From assembly GCF_900129685.1 (NCBI RefSeq), contig NZ_FQWM01000001.1, positions 956,791-1,020,790 on the forward strand: a stretch of DNA of 64,000 nucleotides, written 5' to 3'. Within the stretch, counting starts at the first letter, position 1. Every line of letters begins with the position of its first letter. Below the pieces are notes generated by a model that searched no databases, was not told the DNA's origin, and saw nothing but the letters and a program-made list of their open reading frames with translations. Position numbers and translations under genes: made by a program. Source of the DNA: Cognatishimia maritima (GTDB lineage Bacteria; Pseudomonadota; Alphaproteobacteria; Rhodobacterales; Rhodobacteraceae). Positions 1 to 7,555 of this stretch are shown here, piece by piece.

Positions 1-98
1 TGGACATGAAGCGAATTTAGTCAGCCCGCCTGCGAAGGCAAGATCGAAGACGATTGGGCGGCGGTCATTCACCGAAATTTCATGTGCGTGAAAGCGCG
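1..98. other. left-edge sequence, unassigned
   Basis: No gene can be supported in these 98 bases. On the minus strand a frame opens with GTG near position 90 and runs off the window edge. It could be the first codons of a gene downstream of nadD, but it has no clear ribosome binding site and too few residues to recognise. Confidence 0.2.
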
Positions 99-725
99 CT
101 ACCGCTCTGGCTTCGCCACCCATTTGCCCGTCGCCCGGATCTGGGTGGAACTGAGGTTCACCATCGGCACATTGGCAAAGCACCAAGCGGGTGCCGGGGT
201 TGTCGCCAAAGTCTGACTGTAGCGCCCTTTGATCTGATAGGCGCGGTAGACATCGGCGGCTTTCGCAGTGCGCGCGGCGATCCGGTCTCCGGGGCGGGCC
301 AGAACGCCCACCGGCACAGAATCCATGATCAGCCGCCAGTCTTTCCAGCGATGAAACTGCGCAAGATTATCGGCCCCCATCAGCCAGACGAAACGCACGC
401 CGGGATAGCTGTCTTTCAGGCGCAACACGGTTTCCGCGGTGTAGCGCGTTCCCGCGCGGGCCTCAAAATCGCTGACGGTGACGCGTGGGTGCTGCATGAT
501 CTGCTGCGCCGCCTGCATCCGCCGCGCAATGGCCGCCGGGCCGCGCGCCTTCAACGGATTGCCCGGCGTCACCAGCCACCAGACCCGGTCCAAATTGAAC
601 CGCTTCAAAGCCTCCAGCGTGATATGCACATGCCCCTGATGGGGCGGATCAAACGAGCCACCCAGCAGACCCACGGTCATGCCCGGTTCCAGATGTGTCA
701 CGCGTTTTCTGATGCCACTGCCCAT
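99..725 (-). CDS. nadD: nicotinate-nucleotide adenylyltransferase
   Basis: This cytosolic enzyme transfers AMP from ATP to nicotinate mononucleotide, giving deamido-NAD in NAD biosynthesis. The 208-residue product has the nucleotidyltransferase signature [11 protein letters not shown] near residues 21-31, with the HxGH catalytic motif, and the C-terminal SSTQIR motif of the family. The reading frame is open further upstream, but that extension is low-complexity and overlaps the divergent gene. The ATG at 725 gives the short N-terminal lead seen in Roseobacter NadD. An ATG at 680, behind GGAACC, is the alternative start. The family assignment is secure; only the start is uncertain. Confidence 0.93.
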   Translation of the reverse strand: MGSGIRKRVTHLEPGMTVGLLGGSFDPPHQGHVHITLEALKRFNLDRVWWLVTPGNPLKARGPAAIARRMQAAQQIMQHPRVTVSDFEARAGTRYTAETVLRLKDSYPGVRFVWLMGADNLAQFHRWKDWRLIMDSVPVGVLARPGDRIAARTAKAADVYRAYQIKGRYSQTLATTPAPAWCFANVPMVNLSSTQIRATGKWVAKPER

Positions 726-843
726 ATGCGCAATAGAATCTGCTGCCAAAAGTTTGTCCAGAGCCAAAGCGCACCCCGCTTTACATCTTTGGAAACACAG
801 GAAAGATAGGCAACAAACCGAGGAAGACGCGACACAAGGCACC

Positions 844-1320
844 ATGACAACGCCCATCACCATAAAGCAACTCGATCCGACCGATCCCATTGCCATTGCC
901 TGCCTTGAAAGCTACTACACCGAACTCGCCGCGCGGTTTGAGCGCGGGTTTGATGTGTCTTTGTCCCGAGACCCAGAGGCCCAGAACATGATGCCCCCAT
1001 TGGGTGCCTTCTTTGTGGCCATGTCAGGCGGTGCGGCGTTGGGGTGTTGCGGGCTGAAAGGCGACGGGTCCGAGGTGGCAGAGATCAAACGGCTTTGGGT
1101 CAACCCCACCGCGCGCGGCATGGGGCTTGCGCAGCGGTTGCTGGCGGAATGTGAGGTCGCGGCGCGCGGGTTGGGCATCACGGTGTTGCGGCTGGATACA
1201 AACTCCGCCCTGCCCGAGGCCGAACGGCTGTACCGCAAAACCGGCTGGACGCAGATTGAGCGGTTCAATGATGATCCCTACCCGGATTTGTTTTTCGAGA
1301 AAGCGGTGCCGGTTGGGTAA
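844..1320 (+). CDS. GNAT-family N-acetyltransferase
   Basis: This is a 158-residue cytosolic acetyl-CoA-dependent N-acetyltransferase of unknown acceptor. The acetyl-CoA binding motif A is visible around residues 83-96 as [19 protein letters not shown] (the R-x-x-G-x-G/A pattern), preceded by a glycine-rich beta strand and followed by LRLDTN and a RLYRKTGW segment typical of motif B. The start at 844 fits the family's usual length; the frame is open upstream only through the region antisense to nadD. It is divergent from nadD, with about 118 bases between the chosen starts. The substrate cannot be read from the sequence. Confidence 0.85.
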   Translation: MTTPITIKQLDPTDPIAIACLESYYTELAARFERGFDVSLSRDPEAQNMMPPLGAFFVAMSGGAALGCCGLKGDGSEVAEIKRLWVNPTARGMGLAQRLLAECEVAARGLGITVLRLDTNSALPEAERLYRKTGWTQIERFNDDPYPDLFFEKAVPVG

Positions 1321-1716
1321 ACCCCACCCTACGGGTCGCATGTAGGGTGGGGTTCCACTCCACCCTCCCACGTTGTCCCGTAGGCCGGGCTTCAGCCCGG
1401 CATCCATCCCCGATTGTTTGCCACATCGGTGCGTGAAATCACGCACCCTACATTTGGTATTCCATATTGAGCCGCCCGTAGGGTGCGTGCGAGTACGCAC
1501 CGCGCCAGCGTTTCAAAGCCGGGCTAAAGCCCGGCCTACGCATTTTGTTTTGTCTGACATCCCCACAAAGGGCGGCGCACCCCAAACCACATCTGTTTGA
1601 ACCGCCCCACCCCATCAACAAAGGGCGGCGCCTGACCCTGGGTGGGTGCGAAGCGCCCTCCCGTGGGGAGGGTCGGGCGCTGACCGGCGGTGCCAGGCTT
1701 AAGGCTAAGCAAGGCG
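1321..1716. repeat. cluster of REP-like palindromes (gene-free)
   Basis: This gene-free stretch is packed with short imperfect palindromes ending in GTAG or CTAC. They include ACCCCACCCTAC/GTAGGGTGGGGT (1321-1353), GTAGGCCGGGCTTCAGCCC (about 1380-1402), GGTGCGTGAAATCACGCACC (about 1430-1449), GTAGGGTGCGTGCGAGTACG (about 1479-1500) and GCCGGGCTAAAGCCCGGCC (about 1517-1538). The remainder (1600-1700) is GC-rich and also partly palindromic. The elements occur in both orientations, as in BIME-type REP clusters, and match those at 4.75-5.96 kb beside a RAYT remnant. Open frames across this stretch are read-through of repeats, not genes. Confidence 0.8.
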
Positions 1717-2217
1717 TCACGTACGTTTAGGCATTGGAAAGTATACAGGTAAGCTTATGTCACGAGAAGAGGCTACAAATTGGTCATCCAACGTATAGAC
1801 CATATCTTTTTTGACATCTTTATTGAGTTTATCCAAAAATACGGACTTTGATGCCCAGTGAAATTCCGTGACGATTGTATTCGAAGCTTCGATTAACCAC
1901 CTCAGATAGCGCTCATATCGAACTTGATTATCTTCAACCCCGTCAAATTTAGAAAAGTGAAAGTTTAGAAAAGAGGCAAAAACCAAGTCATCACAAGCAA
2001 TGAAGGATGAATTGGCCTTGGTTTCGTGAAACAAGAAGCGGTTCTCAGCGTTCGTACCGATGTGGGGCAACCATTTTTTGACTTCTCGGATTGGGGTATG
2101 ACCAGTCAGATGCTTTCGCATCTCGTAGGCGAGCTTCATAAATTCACTTGCCTCCAATTGGTCGTCAATTTCATTCCAACGGTTGAGAATTAACTCGGTC
2201 GTCTCACACTCATTCAT
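1717..2217 (-). CDS. hypothetical protein, second gene of a low-GC pair
   Basis: I do not recognise this 166-residue protein. It is rich in aromatic and charged residues, has no signal peptide or membrane segment, and contains no obvious catalytic motif. Its base composition is clearly poorer in GC than its neighbours, which suggests acquisition by transfer. The chosen ATG at 2217 overlaps the TGA of the upstream gene (2210-2212), implying translational coupling. The open frame extends a few codons further upstream through an A-rich tract, so the two genes could instead be halves of one protein joined by frameshifting. The frame ends in the repeat cluster. Confidence 0.6.
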   Translation of the reverse strand: MNECETTELILNRWNEIDDQLEASEFMKLAYEMRKHLTGHTPIREVKKWLPHIGTNAENRFLFHETKANSSFIACDDLVFASFLNFHFSKFDGVEDNQVRYERYLRWLIEASNTIVTEFHWASKSVFLDKLNKDVKKDMVYTLDDQFVASSRDISLPVYFPMPKRT

Positions 2218-2515
2218 TTTTTGCTTTTTTTTGCATTGCAACAGAAGTTGCGAAACCTTTGAAAGCGTACTTTGCTTCCACCACTTTTAAATTGAGAATG
2301 CGAACTAACGCATGTGACCTAGATGACGAAGCTTTTTTGAAAACGCTATCATCTGGCCAAGGATGCAATGACATCAAAAGAAGATGTTGAAATTGCATTA
2401 ATTCTTCAGCGAATAGACCCAAGGTCAACAGAGCTGCTGTTAAATCACCACCAAGTTCTTCTCTGTCTTCTTTTGTAAATTCGATTTGTGTAAAATTTAT
2501 TTCCATATTTGACAT
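2210..2515 (-). CDS. hypothetical protein, first gene of a low-GC pair
   Basis: This is a 101-residue predicted alpha-helical soluble protein of unknown function, with no recognisable domain. The start at 2515 has GGAAG about ten bases upstream. It shares its AT-rich composition with the downstream gene and overlaps it by eight bases. Its last codons cross an A8 tract and then an A6 tract (bases 2214-2236 on the complement). A slip there would fuse it to the next frame, giving a protein of about 265 residues. The pair lies upstream of ettA on the opposite strand and looks like a small accessory insertion. Confidence 0.55.
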   Translation of the reverse strand: MSNMEINFTQIEFTKEDREELGGDLTAALLTLGLFAEELMQFQHLLLMSLHPWPDDSVFKKASSSRSHALVRILNLKVVEAKYAFKGFATSVAMQKKAKNE

Positions 2516-2632
2516 CTAGACACAGCTTCCTAGCGAATTCCACCTCCCCATTTGCCATCCCCCACCCCATCCGCTATCACACGCTCCAACGCGACAACGC
2601 GCATCAGAATCCCCTAATTTCCGGAGCCCGAC

Positions 2633-4288
2633 ATGGCAGCTTATCAGTACGTCTATCACATGCAGGGGGTCTCCAAGACCTACCCCGGCGGCAAGAAATG
2701 TTTTGAGAACATCCACCTCTCCTTTCTGCCCGGCGTGAAAATCGGTGTCGTCGGTGTCAACGGCGCGGGTAAATCCACGCTGATGAAAATCATGGCGGGT
2801 CTGGACAAGGATTTCACCGGTGAGGCCTGGGCCGCAGAAGGTGCCAAAGTGGGCTACCTGCCGCAAGAGCCGAAGCTCGACGAAAGCCTGACCGTGCGGG
2901 AAAACGTCATGCTGGGTGTGGCCGAGAAAAAGGCCATTCTGGATCGCTATAATGAGCTGGCGATGAACTACTCGGACGAGACCGCCGAGGAGATGGCCAA
3001 GCTGCAAGACGACATCGACGCGCAGAACCTCTGGGATCTGGACAGTCAGGTGGATGTTTCCATGGAAGCGCTGCGCTGCCCGCCGGATGACGCGAAAATC
3101 TCTGACCTGTCCGGGGGTGAGCTGCGCCGCGTTGCGCTCTGCAAACTGCTGCTCGAAGCACCAGACATGCTGCTTTTGGACGAACCGACCAACCACTTGG
3201 ATGCAGAAACCATCGCCTGGCTGCAACAGCACCTGATTGACTACAAGGGCACCATCCTTTGTGTGACCCACGACCGCTATTTCCTTGACGATATTACGGG
3301 CTGGATTCTGGAACTCGACCGTGGCCGCGGCATTCCTTACGAGGGCAACTATTCCAGCTGGCTGGAACAGAAAGCCAAACGTCTGGAGCAGGAAGCCCGC
3401 GAAGACAAATCCAAGCAGAAGACGCTGGAGCGCGAACTCGAATGGATGCGTCAGGGTCAGAAAGCTCGTCAGGCGAAATCCAAGGCGCGTATTTCGGCCT
3501 ATAACGAGATGGCGTCGCAGTCCGAGCGCGAAAAGGTCGGTCGCGCGCAGATCGTCATCCCGAATGGTCCGCGTCTGGGGTCCAAGGTGATCGAGGTTGA
3601 AAACCTGTCCAAGCACTTTGGCGACAAGCAGTTGATCGAAGGGCTGGAGTTCTCTTTGCCGCCGGGCGGCATTGTCGGCGTGATCGGCCCGAACGGCGCG
3701 GGTAAATCCACGCTCTTTAAAATGCTGACCGGTCAGGAGCAGCCTGATGGCGGCTCTGTCACCTATGGCGACACGGTGAAATTGTCCTATGTCGACCAGT
3801 CGCGTGACGATCTGAACGATAAAGACACCGTTTGGGAAGCGATTTCCGGCGGGGCGGAGATCATTGAGTTGGGCGACGCGCAGGTGAATTCCCGCGCCTA
3901 TTGTTCCAGCTTCAACTTCAAAGGCGGCGATCAGCAAAAACCGCTGAACCTGCTGTCAGGCGGTGAACGCAACCGCGTGCACATGGCGCGTCTGCTTAAG
4001 GAAGGCGGCAACGTGCTGCTGCTCGACGAACCGACCAACGATTTGGACGTGGAAACTCTCCGCGCCTTAGAAGACGCGCTGGTGGACTTCGCAGGCTGTG
4101 CGGTTGTGATCTCGCACGATCGTTTCTTCCTCGACCGGATCTGCACGCATATTCTGGCCTTCGAAGGCGAGGCGCATGTGGAGTGGTTTGAGGGGAACTT
4201 CGAAGACTACGAAGAAGATAAGAAGCGTAGGCTGGGCGCGGACGCGCTGGAACCGAAGCGCTTGAAGCATAAGAAGTTTTCGCGGTAA
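2633..4288 (+). CDS. ettA: ABC-F translation factor EttA
   Basis: EttA is the energy-dependent translational throttle, a soluble ABC-F ATPase that binds the ribosomal E site and gates entry into elongation according to ATP/ADP state. The 551-residue protein has two ATP-binding cassettes. Walker A motifs are VNGAGKST near residue 43 and PNGAGKST near residue 354, signatures are LSGGELRR and LSGGERNR, and both Walker B segments read LLLDEPTN. The charged linker between domains (about residues 245-300, rich in K, E and Q) carries the arm and P-site tRNA interaction motif typical of ABC-F proteins. It has no membrane segments. The length is normal for EttA. A strong terminator follows. Confidence 0.96.
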   Translation: MAAYQYVYHMQGVSKTYPGGKKCFENIHLSFLPGVKIGVVGVNGAGKSTLMKIMAGLDKDFTGEAWAAEGAKVGYLPQEPKLDESLTVRENVMLGVAEKKAILDRYNELAMNYSDETAEEMAKLQDDIDAQNLWDLDSQVDVSMEALRCPPDDAKISDLSGGELRRVALCKLLLEAPDMLLLDEPTNHLDAETIAWLQQHLIDYKGTILCVTHDRYFLDDITGWILELDRGRGIPYEGNYSSWLEQKAKRLEQEAREDKSKQKTLERELEWMRQGQKARQAKSKARISAYNEMASQSEREKVGRAQIVIPNGPRLGSKVIEVENLSKHFGDKQLIEGLEFSLPPGGIVGVIGPNGAGKSTLFKMLTGQEQPDGGSVTYGDTVKLSYVDQSRDDLNDKDTVWEAISGGAEIIELGDAQVNSRAYCSSFNFKGGDQQKPLNLLSGGERNRVHMARLLKEGGNVLLLDEPTNDLDVETLRALEDALVDFAGCAVVISHDRFFLDRICTHILAFEGEAHVEWFEGNFEDYEEDKKRRLGADALEPKRLKHKKFSR

Positions 4289-4295
4289 GATTTTG

Positions 4296-4320
4296 AGGCG
4301 GCTTTCGGGCCGCCTTTTTT
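4296..4320 (+). terminator. rho-independent terminator of ettA
   Basis: The hairpin AGGCGGC / GCCGCCT (4296-4302 with 4309-4315, loop TTTCGG) runs directly into a T tract. It sits 7 bases after the ettA stop codon. Confidence 0.9.
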
Positions 4321-4365
4321 ATTCTGTTTTTCGTTGTATTCACAAGTGAATGTTCTCATAATGTT

Positions 4366-4612
4366 CTTAGACTGAGAATCGGACAGCGGGACGCTGAACC
4401 CGAAACTCTTTCAGCGCTTAGCAGCGCTATGTCGAAACCCTAGCGGGAAGTAGGCTAAGGCGGCCCTAACCACGTGACGTGCGAGGGAAAACTGCCGGCG
4501 GCAGCTCCAAGTGATCATAGGAGAAGCCAACATCCTGCCTCGTTAGGGCAGGTTAAATATACTGAGTAGACAATGGCTGCTCATCCGGATGGGCTTCACT
4601 GAGGAAACTCTG
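4366..4612 (+). ncRNA. candidate structured RNA upstream of a 31-residue ORF (possibly HEARO/omega-RNA-like)
   Basis: About 245 bases without coding potential are dense in nested hairpins: CGCTGAA/TTCAGCG (4392-4398 with 4410-4416), AGCGCT/AGCGCT (4413-4428), CTGCC/GGCAG (4492-4504) and CCTGCC/GGCAGG (4534-4552). They are joined by purine-rich single-stranded segments such as GGGAAGTAGG and GAGGGAAAAC. This organisation looks like a large noncoding RNA rather than a leader with a single attenuator. The segment ends immediately before ATGA, the sequence reported next to HEARO RNAs (guide RNAs of IscB elements), and its style reminds me of that class. No IscB gene is nearby, and the identity is only a hypothesis. 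Confidence 0.45.
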
Positions 4613-4708
4613 ATGAGGTTTTCGTTCAAAATAGAAGGGCGAGTATCATATGGTGACATTATTGGAACCATTTCACTCTTGCTAGCGATGCTAGGTTTTT
4701 TCCTATAA
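4613..4708 (+). CDS. 31-residue putative membrane mini-protein
   Basis: This short ORF starts at an ATG seven bases after a near-ideal ribosome binding site (GAGGAA, 4601-4606) and ends 4 bases before a strong terminator. The product has a basic, polar N-terminal half (MRFSFKIEGRVSYGD) and a hydrophobic C-terminal half (IIGTISLLLAMLGFFL), as in single-span small membrane proteins. The combination of ribosome binding site, ORF and terminator, preceded by a structured leader, argues for a real transcription unit. The family is unknown. If the upstream segment is a mobile RNA inserted before ATGA, the start could be coincidental. Confidence 0.5.
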   Translation: MRFSFKIEGRVSYGDIIGTISLLLAMLGFFL

Positions 4709-4712
4709 CGCT

Positions 4713-4741
4713 GGGCGGCAGAACTGCCGCCCTTCTTTTTT
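4713..4741 (+). terminator. terminator after the mini-protein ORF
   Basis: A perfect 9-bp stem GGGCGGCAG/CTGCCGCCC (4713-4721 with 4724-4732, loop AA) is followed by TTCTTTTTT. It closes the transcription unit that contains the structured RNA and the 31-residue ORF. Confidence 0.88.
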
Positions 4742-4749
4742 GCTTTCTA

Positions 4750-4917
4750 CCGTAGGGTGGGCTTCCAACCCACCATCCTCGGTCGCAACCGTCTCGCGAC
4801 GGTGGGGTGAAACCCCACCCTACAAATCGAACACCTGTAGGCCGGGCTTTAGCCCGGCATATCTGCCATTTCGGACAACGGGTAACGTGGATGGCGGGCT
4901 AAAGCCCGCCCTACGGA
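4750..4917. repeat. REP-like palindromes around a RAYT remnant
   Basis: Four palindromes form two head-to-head pairs: GTAGGGTGGGCTTCCAACCC (about 4752-4775) with GTGGGGTGAAACCCCACCC (about 4802-4822), then GTAGGCCGGGCTTTAGCCC (about 4838-4858) with GGCGGGCTAAAGCCCGCCC (about 4893-4913). Further copies lie at 5220-5244, 5891-5913 and 5938-5962. The conserved GTAG (or CTAC) tetranucleotide at the head of each element is a known property of REPs mobilised by RAYT proteins. The 3' part of the RAYT frame runs through these repeats. Confidence 0.8.
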
Positions 4918-5179
4918 GCTTCATTGTAAATCGCGCTTTCATCGCACCAACGCGAACACCCAGGCCACAATCCCCGTCCGGCAGTGTCCAAACGAAATGC
5001 ATGTGATCTGGCAAAACTACGCACGCATTGATGTCAAACGGGCGTTGGGCGCGGGTTTCGGCAATCGCTTTTCGCAACAGATTGATCTGATCCACCAACA
5101 ATGTTGCACCGCGCTGCGCCAAAACAACTGTGCAAAACACTGTAGCGCCGGGGATTTTGGGGCGGATGTAATTGGGCAT
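4820..5179 (-). pseudogene. truncated REP-associated tyrosine transposase (RAYT)
   Basis: RAYTs are single-copy HUH-type (Y1, IS200-related) transposases thought to spread REP palindromes. This frame starts with MPNYIRPKIPGATVFCTVVL and keeps the HUH metal motif in VVLPDHMHFVW (about residues 54-64) and a KARF segment. It ends after 119 residues because its 3' end has been replaced by REP-like sequence: the last 30 residues are translated palindromes (for example RRAGFSPPSTL). The C-terminal half with the FW..H.I.D motif and the catalytic tyrosine is missing, since full-length relatives are some 50 residues longer. It is therefore a dead copy, yet it lies within REPs of the matching type. Confidence 0.75.
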
Positions 5180-5352
5180 GCCTTAAATTGGCTGTGGCGT
5201 GGTTAATAGAAGACTGACGCTGCCGGGCTGAATCCCGGCCTACGACCGCCCCCCACTTCCTCAATTGGAACCTTTTTCGTCCGGTAAGCGTTTGTAATCA
5301 GAAGGAATTGATACCGGCTTTTAGGCTGGATCAAAACGAGGAAGGAGATGCC

Positions 5353-5490
5353 ATGCATCGCGAAAAACCCCGCGCGCCGGCAGCGACAAAGACGCCGAAG
5401 AGAAACTACAGAGCGCCACCCAAGTCCTATCGCCCCCCCGGCACCGAGCGTGTCGGCCCCTTTGCCTTTACAGACTGGGCGCTGATCTAG
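5353..5490 (+). CDS. small basic protein with C-terminal FTDWALI motif
   Basis: This 45-residue protein is encoded behind a good ribosome binding site (GAAGGAGATGCC before ATG 5353). The N-terminal part is basic and proline-rich (KPRAP, TPKRNYRAPPKSYRPP), and the chain ends in GPFAFTDWALI. A second small protein at 6542-6631 has the same architecture and ends in YHFTDWAAI, so the pair forms a small family in this window. No membrane segment or known domain is visible. The invariant hydrophobic tail, with a basic lead, suggests a peptide that docks on a partner. The function is unknown. Confidence 0.65.
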   Translation: MHREKPRAPAATKTPKRNYRAPPKSYRPPGTERVGPFAFTDWALI

Positions 5491-5657
5491 CTCCCCCCGG
5501 TTCGCGAACGCCTTTCGCGTCGGACCCACCACACAGAACCGCAGCGTGCGCTTGATCGCCTCGCCGCGGTTTTTCTTTGAAAGTTTGATCCCCATCAAAA
5601 CGGTGTGCAGTTCGTCGGTCTAGACTTGCTTGAAATCAGGCAGAACGGAGAAGCAAC

Positions 5658-5894
5658 ATGTCTCATACACCACACGAATTGGCTGCGGAATTTCCAGAGC
5701 ACATCGCAAAACTGTCCGATCTAAAGCAATCCGATGCGCATTTCGCGCGGCTTGCCGAGGACTATCACGAGGTGAACCGCGCTGTGCATCGGGCGGAAAC
5801 CAATGTGGAGCCGGTGGGCGATATGGACGCCATAGAAATGCGCAAGAAACGCGCCGCGTTGAAGGATGAGATTTACCGGATGTTGACGGCGTAG
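5658..5894 (+). CDS. DUF465 (YdcH-family) protein
   Basis: This is a 78-residue, highly charged, all-helical protein matching the DUF465/YdcH family of small coiled-coil proteins. The pattern is a helix with HIAKLSDLKQSDAHFARLAE, then a YHEVNRAVHRAE helix, and a C-terminal KKRAALKDEIYRML helix. The family is widespread in proteobacteria and has no settled function. The start at 5658 has an upstream GGAGAAGCAAC ribosome binding site. It stands alone, with a REP-like palindrome overlapping its stop codon (about 5891-5913). Confidence 0.88.
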   Translation: MSHTPHELAAEFPEHIAKLSDLKQSDAHFARLAEDYHEVNRAVHRAETNVEPVGDMDAIEMRKKRAALKDEIYRMLTA

Positions 5895-5957
5895 GCTGGG
5901 CTTTTACCCCAGCATTCCGAGCGGCACTTGCAGAGTAAGGTGGGGAGGAACCCCGCC

Positions 5958-6419
5958 TTACAATTTATACGCTTTGCCGAACCCTGCGTTCAGCAACCCG
6001 TCGACAACTTCAAACCGCACAAAGTGGAAATCCGCGAAGTCGACGTAGAGCTTTGCCTTTGGGCATTGCTTTAGGTATTGCGCGCGCATTTCCGTATGCG
6101 CGTCGCTGCCTTGAGTCACAAAGGCGGCCCAGCAATGTAGGGTCAGACGGGGATGGGTCAGCGGATCGCCCTTCTCCCCAGGTTCCCCAATCAATAGCGC
6201 GCAGGCTGGTGCGGTGCGCAGGGCCTGCGTGTGCATAGCCAGGTCTGAGACCAGCGTGATTGGTGTTCCCCCGGCATCCAGCGCCAGGGCAATGCGCGTG
6301 ACCGAAGGGGTGCCATCCGCACGCGTCACGGCAAGCGCCGCGTGATCGTTTTGCATCAGTGTCGCGATCAGCGCGCGCGCCTCATCATCCATGGGGCGGA
6401 AGGGATCATTCTTTTGCAT
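5958..6419 (-). CDS. pyridoxamine 5'-phosphate oxidase-like (HugZ/split-barrel) protein
   Basis: This 153-residue protein has the flavin-binding split-barrel fold of the PNPOx-like/HugZ group. The N-terminal segment RALIATLMQNDHAALAVTR is followed by DGTPSVTRIALALD and ITLVSDLAMHTQALRTAPACALLIG, the usual strand order of the family, and then by PRLTLHCWA and DFHFVRFEVV. Such proteins bind FMN or heme; the substrate is not predictable here. The ATG at 6419 gives the usual N-terminus; an upstream in-frame start adds 15 residues without similarity. It is transcribed opposite to the small genes that follow, and its stop lies beside a REP-like palindrome. Confidence 0.8.
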   Translation of the reverse strand: MQKNDPFRPMDDEARALIATLMQNDHAALAVTRADGTPSVTRIALALDAGGTPITLVSDLAMHTQALRTAPACALLIGEPGEKGDPLTHPRLTLHCWAAFVTQGSDAHTEMRAQYLKQCPKAKLYVDFADFHFVRFEVVDGLLNAGFGKAYKL

Positions 6420-6541
6420 GAGGACGATGTAACACAGCTTTGCGCCGTGCACACGTATGCTCACAAGCGGGTCAGCAGGGTGAAATATCTCTGGTTCACT
6501 GGCGACAGGTGGCCCACCTGTTTGCTAGGAAGGAGGTCACA

Positions 6542-6631
6542 ATGCCTAAGAAAGAGAAACATCCTGCTCCGCCACCTGACGCAGAGCGCAAGCCGAAGCC
6601 ATACCATTTCACCGATTGGGCCGCGATCTAA
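6542..6631 (+). CDS. 29-residue protein with C-terminal FTDWAAI motif
   Basis: This very short ORF has a strong ribosome binding site (AGGAAGGAGGTCACA before ATG 6542). The sequence is basic and proline-rich (MPKKEKHPAPPPDAERKPKP) and ends in YHFTDWAAI. It is a paralogue of the 45-residue protein at 5353-5490, which ends in FAFTDWALI. Its TAA overlaps the ATG of the following membrane-protein gene by one base (TAATG at 6629-6633), so the two are probably translationally coupled and may act together at the membrane. The function is unknown. Confidence 0.68.
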   Translation: MPKKEKHPAPPPDAERKPKPYHFTDWAAI

Positions 6632-7026
6632 TGTCTTATGTCATCGCCATTGCTGTTGCATTCTTCGCTGCATTTGTGGCTGGGTTGCTGGCGCTACCAG
6701 AAGCCCTTGGCGCCCACCCGTGGTGGAGTGCGAAGGTGCTTTGGACGGGCGGTTCCGTTGGCGTGGTTGTCGGGATCTTGACCGCATGGCGCGTCTCTTC
6801 GCGTAGAAAGTACCAAACGGTCGCACTGATCGGCCTTGTTGTCGCCACCATCGCCGCCTTTGCCACTGCGCGCTATGGGCAAGCCCAATTCGCGGCCACC
6901 TATGCCGAAGACGCCTTTGCCGGAAAACTCTGGTTCTTTGGCTGGCACAGCACTTGCGCCTTCGCGATGGCAACCCTTTCGCTTTTGGGTTGGATCATTG
7001 CCGACACGTTGCGGTCGCGCGCCTGA
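6631..7026 (+). CDS. four-span small membrane protein
   Basis: This 131-residue integral membrane protein has four predicted helices: residues about 2-24, 36-56 (GGSVGVVVGILTAW), 65-85 (QTVALIGLVVATIAAFATA) and 104-125 (HSTCAFAMATLSLLGWIIADTL). The start ATG at 6631 overlaps the stop of the FTDWAAI peptide gene, which decides the start and indicates coupled translation. I recognise no family. A conserved partner relation with the small FTDW peptide is inferred from the overlap only. Confidence 0.7.
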   Translation: MSYVIAIAVAFFAAFVAGLLALPEALGAHPWWSAKVLWTGGSVGVVVGILTAWRVSSRRKYQTVALIGLVVATIAAFATARYGQAQFAATYAEDAFAGKLWFFGWHSTCAFAMATLSLLGWIIADTLRSRA

Positions 7027-7193
7027 CGCTTCTTCTCAATCTTACACGCTAAAGGCGAACATCACTAAGTGGCCCTTGAGGCGCCACAATCCCGCCCTAA
7101 TTCCCCCGGATAGTTGTAGCTGTCAAATGACGCATAGTTTACGCATTTGCGCCGCAGAAGCGGCACCGACACGACAAACCTCGGGAGTCCCCC

Positions 7194-7382
7194 ATGGCAA
7201 TTGTGATGTTCCTTTTTGGCAGCGTGCTTGGCACCGTTGGCGTCCTTATTCAGTGGGCCCTCGGATTTGAAATGTCGACGTTTTTGCTGACCTATGGATT
7301 TTGCGCCATCGGCCTCCCCCTCCTGACGCTTATTTCTCTCTCGTCCCATCGTGACGCCGACGCGGATAGCGCGGCTTCATAA
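7194..7382 (+). CDS. two-span small membrane protein, hypothetical
   Basis: A 62-residue ORF carries two hydrophobic segments (MFLFGSVLGTVGVLIQWALG and FLLTYGFCAIGLPLLTLISL) and a short acidic tail. The upstream sequence GGGAGTCCCCC is a weak ribosome binding site. Coding character is plausible from the membrane-protein pattern and from the lack of any better frame here. The function is unknown and the gene call is moderate. Confidence 0.5.
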   Translation: MAIVMFLFGSVLGTVGVLIQWALGFEMSTFLLTYGFCAIGLPLLTLISLSSHRDADADSAAS

Positions 7383-7514
7383 GTTCAGTTCCATCATAGC
7401 GTGACGGGGAAGAATACCCTGTCGCGCCACATAGAAACGCCCGGCCCCGGTACAGTCCCTCCACCGTGGTGCGGGCGTTTCCATGTTCCGTAACCAGTGA
7501 TCACCGTCGTGGTG

Positions 7515-7546
7515 GAAGGCACCCAGATTGGGTGCCTTTTTCATGT
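7515..7546 (+). terminator. rho-independent terminator
   Basis: The stem AGGCACCC/GGGTGCCT with loop AGATT is followed by TTTTTC. It sits between the small membrane protein gene and the convergent gene at 7556-7954. Confidence 0.75.
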
Positions 7547-7555
7547 CCCGCCCGT

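Noticed and set aside
54..809. 251-codon plus-strand frame
   Set aside because: It lies antisense to nadD, which has clear family motifs; the translation has no recognisable domain.
2516..3937. 473-codon minus-strand frame inside ettA
   Set aside because: It is a shadow of a strongly conserved gene (ettA); its composition is typical of antisense read-through of GC-rich codons.
4366..4612. tmRNA, RNase P or cobalamin riboswitch
   Set aside because: None of the conserved sequence blocks of these RNAs that I know are present; only the HEARO-like idea remains, and it is unproven.
4750..5963. possible CRISPR array from repeated palindromes
   Set aside because: Repeats vary in sequence, alternate orientation and have irregular spacing; they are REP-type elements and no cas genes are present.
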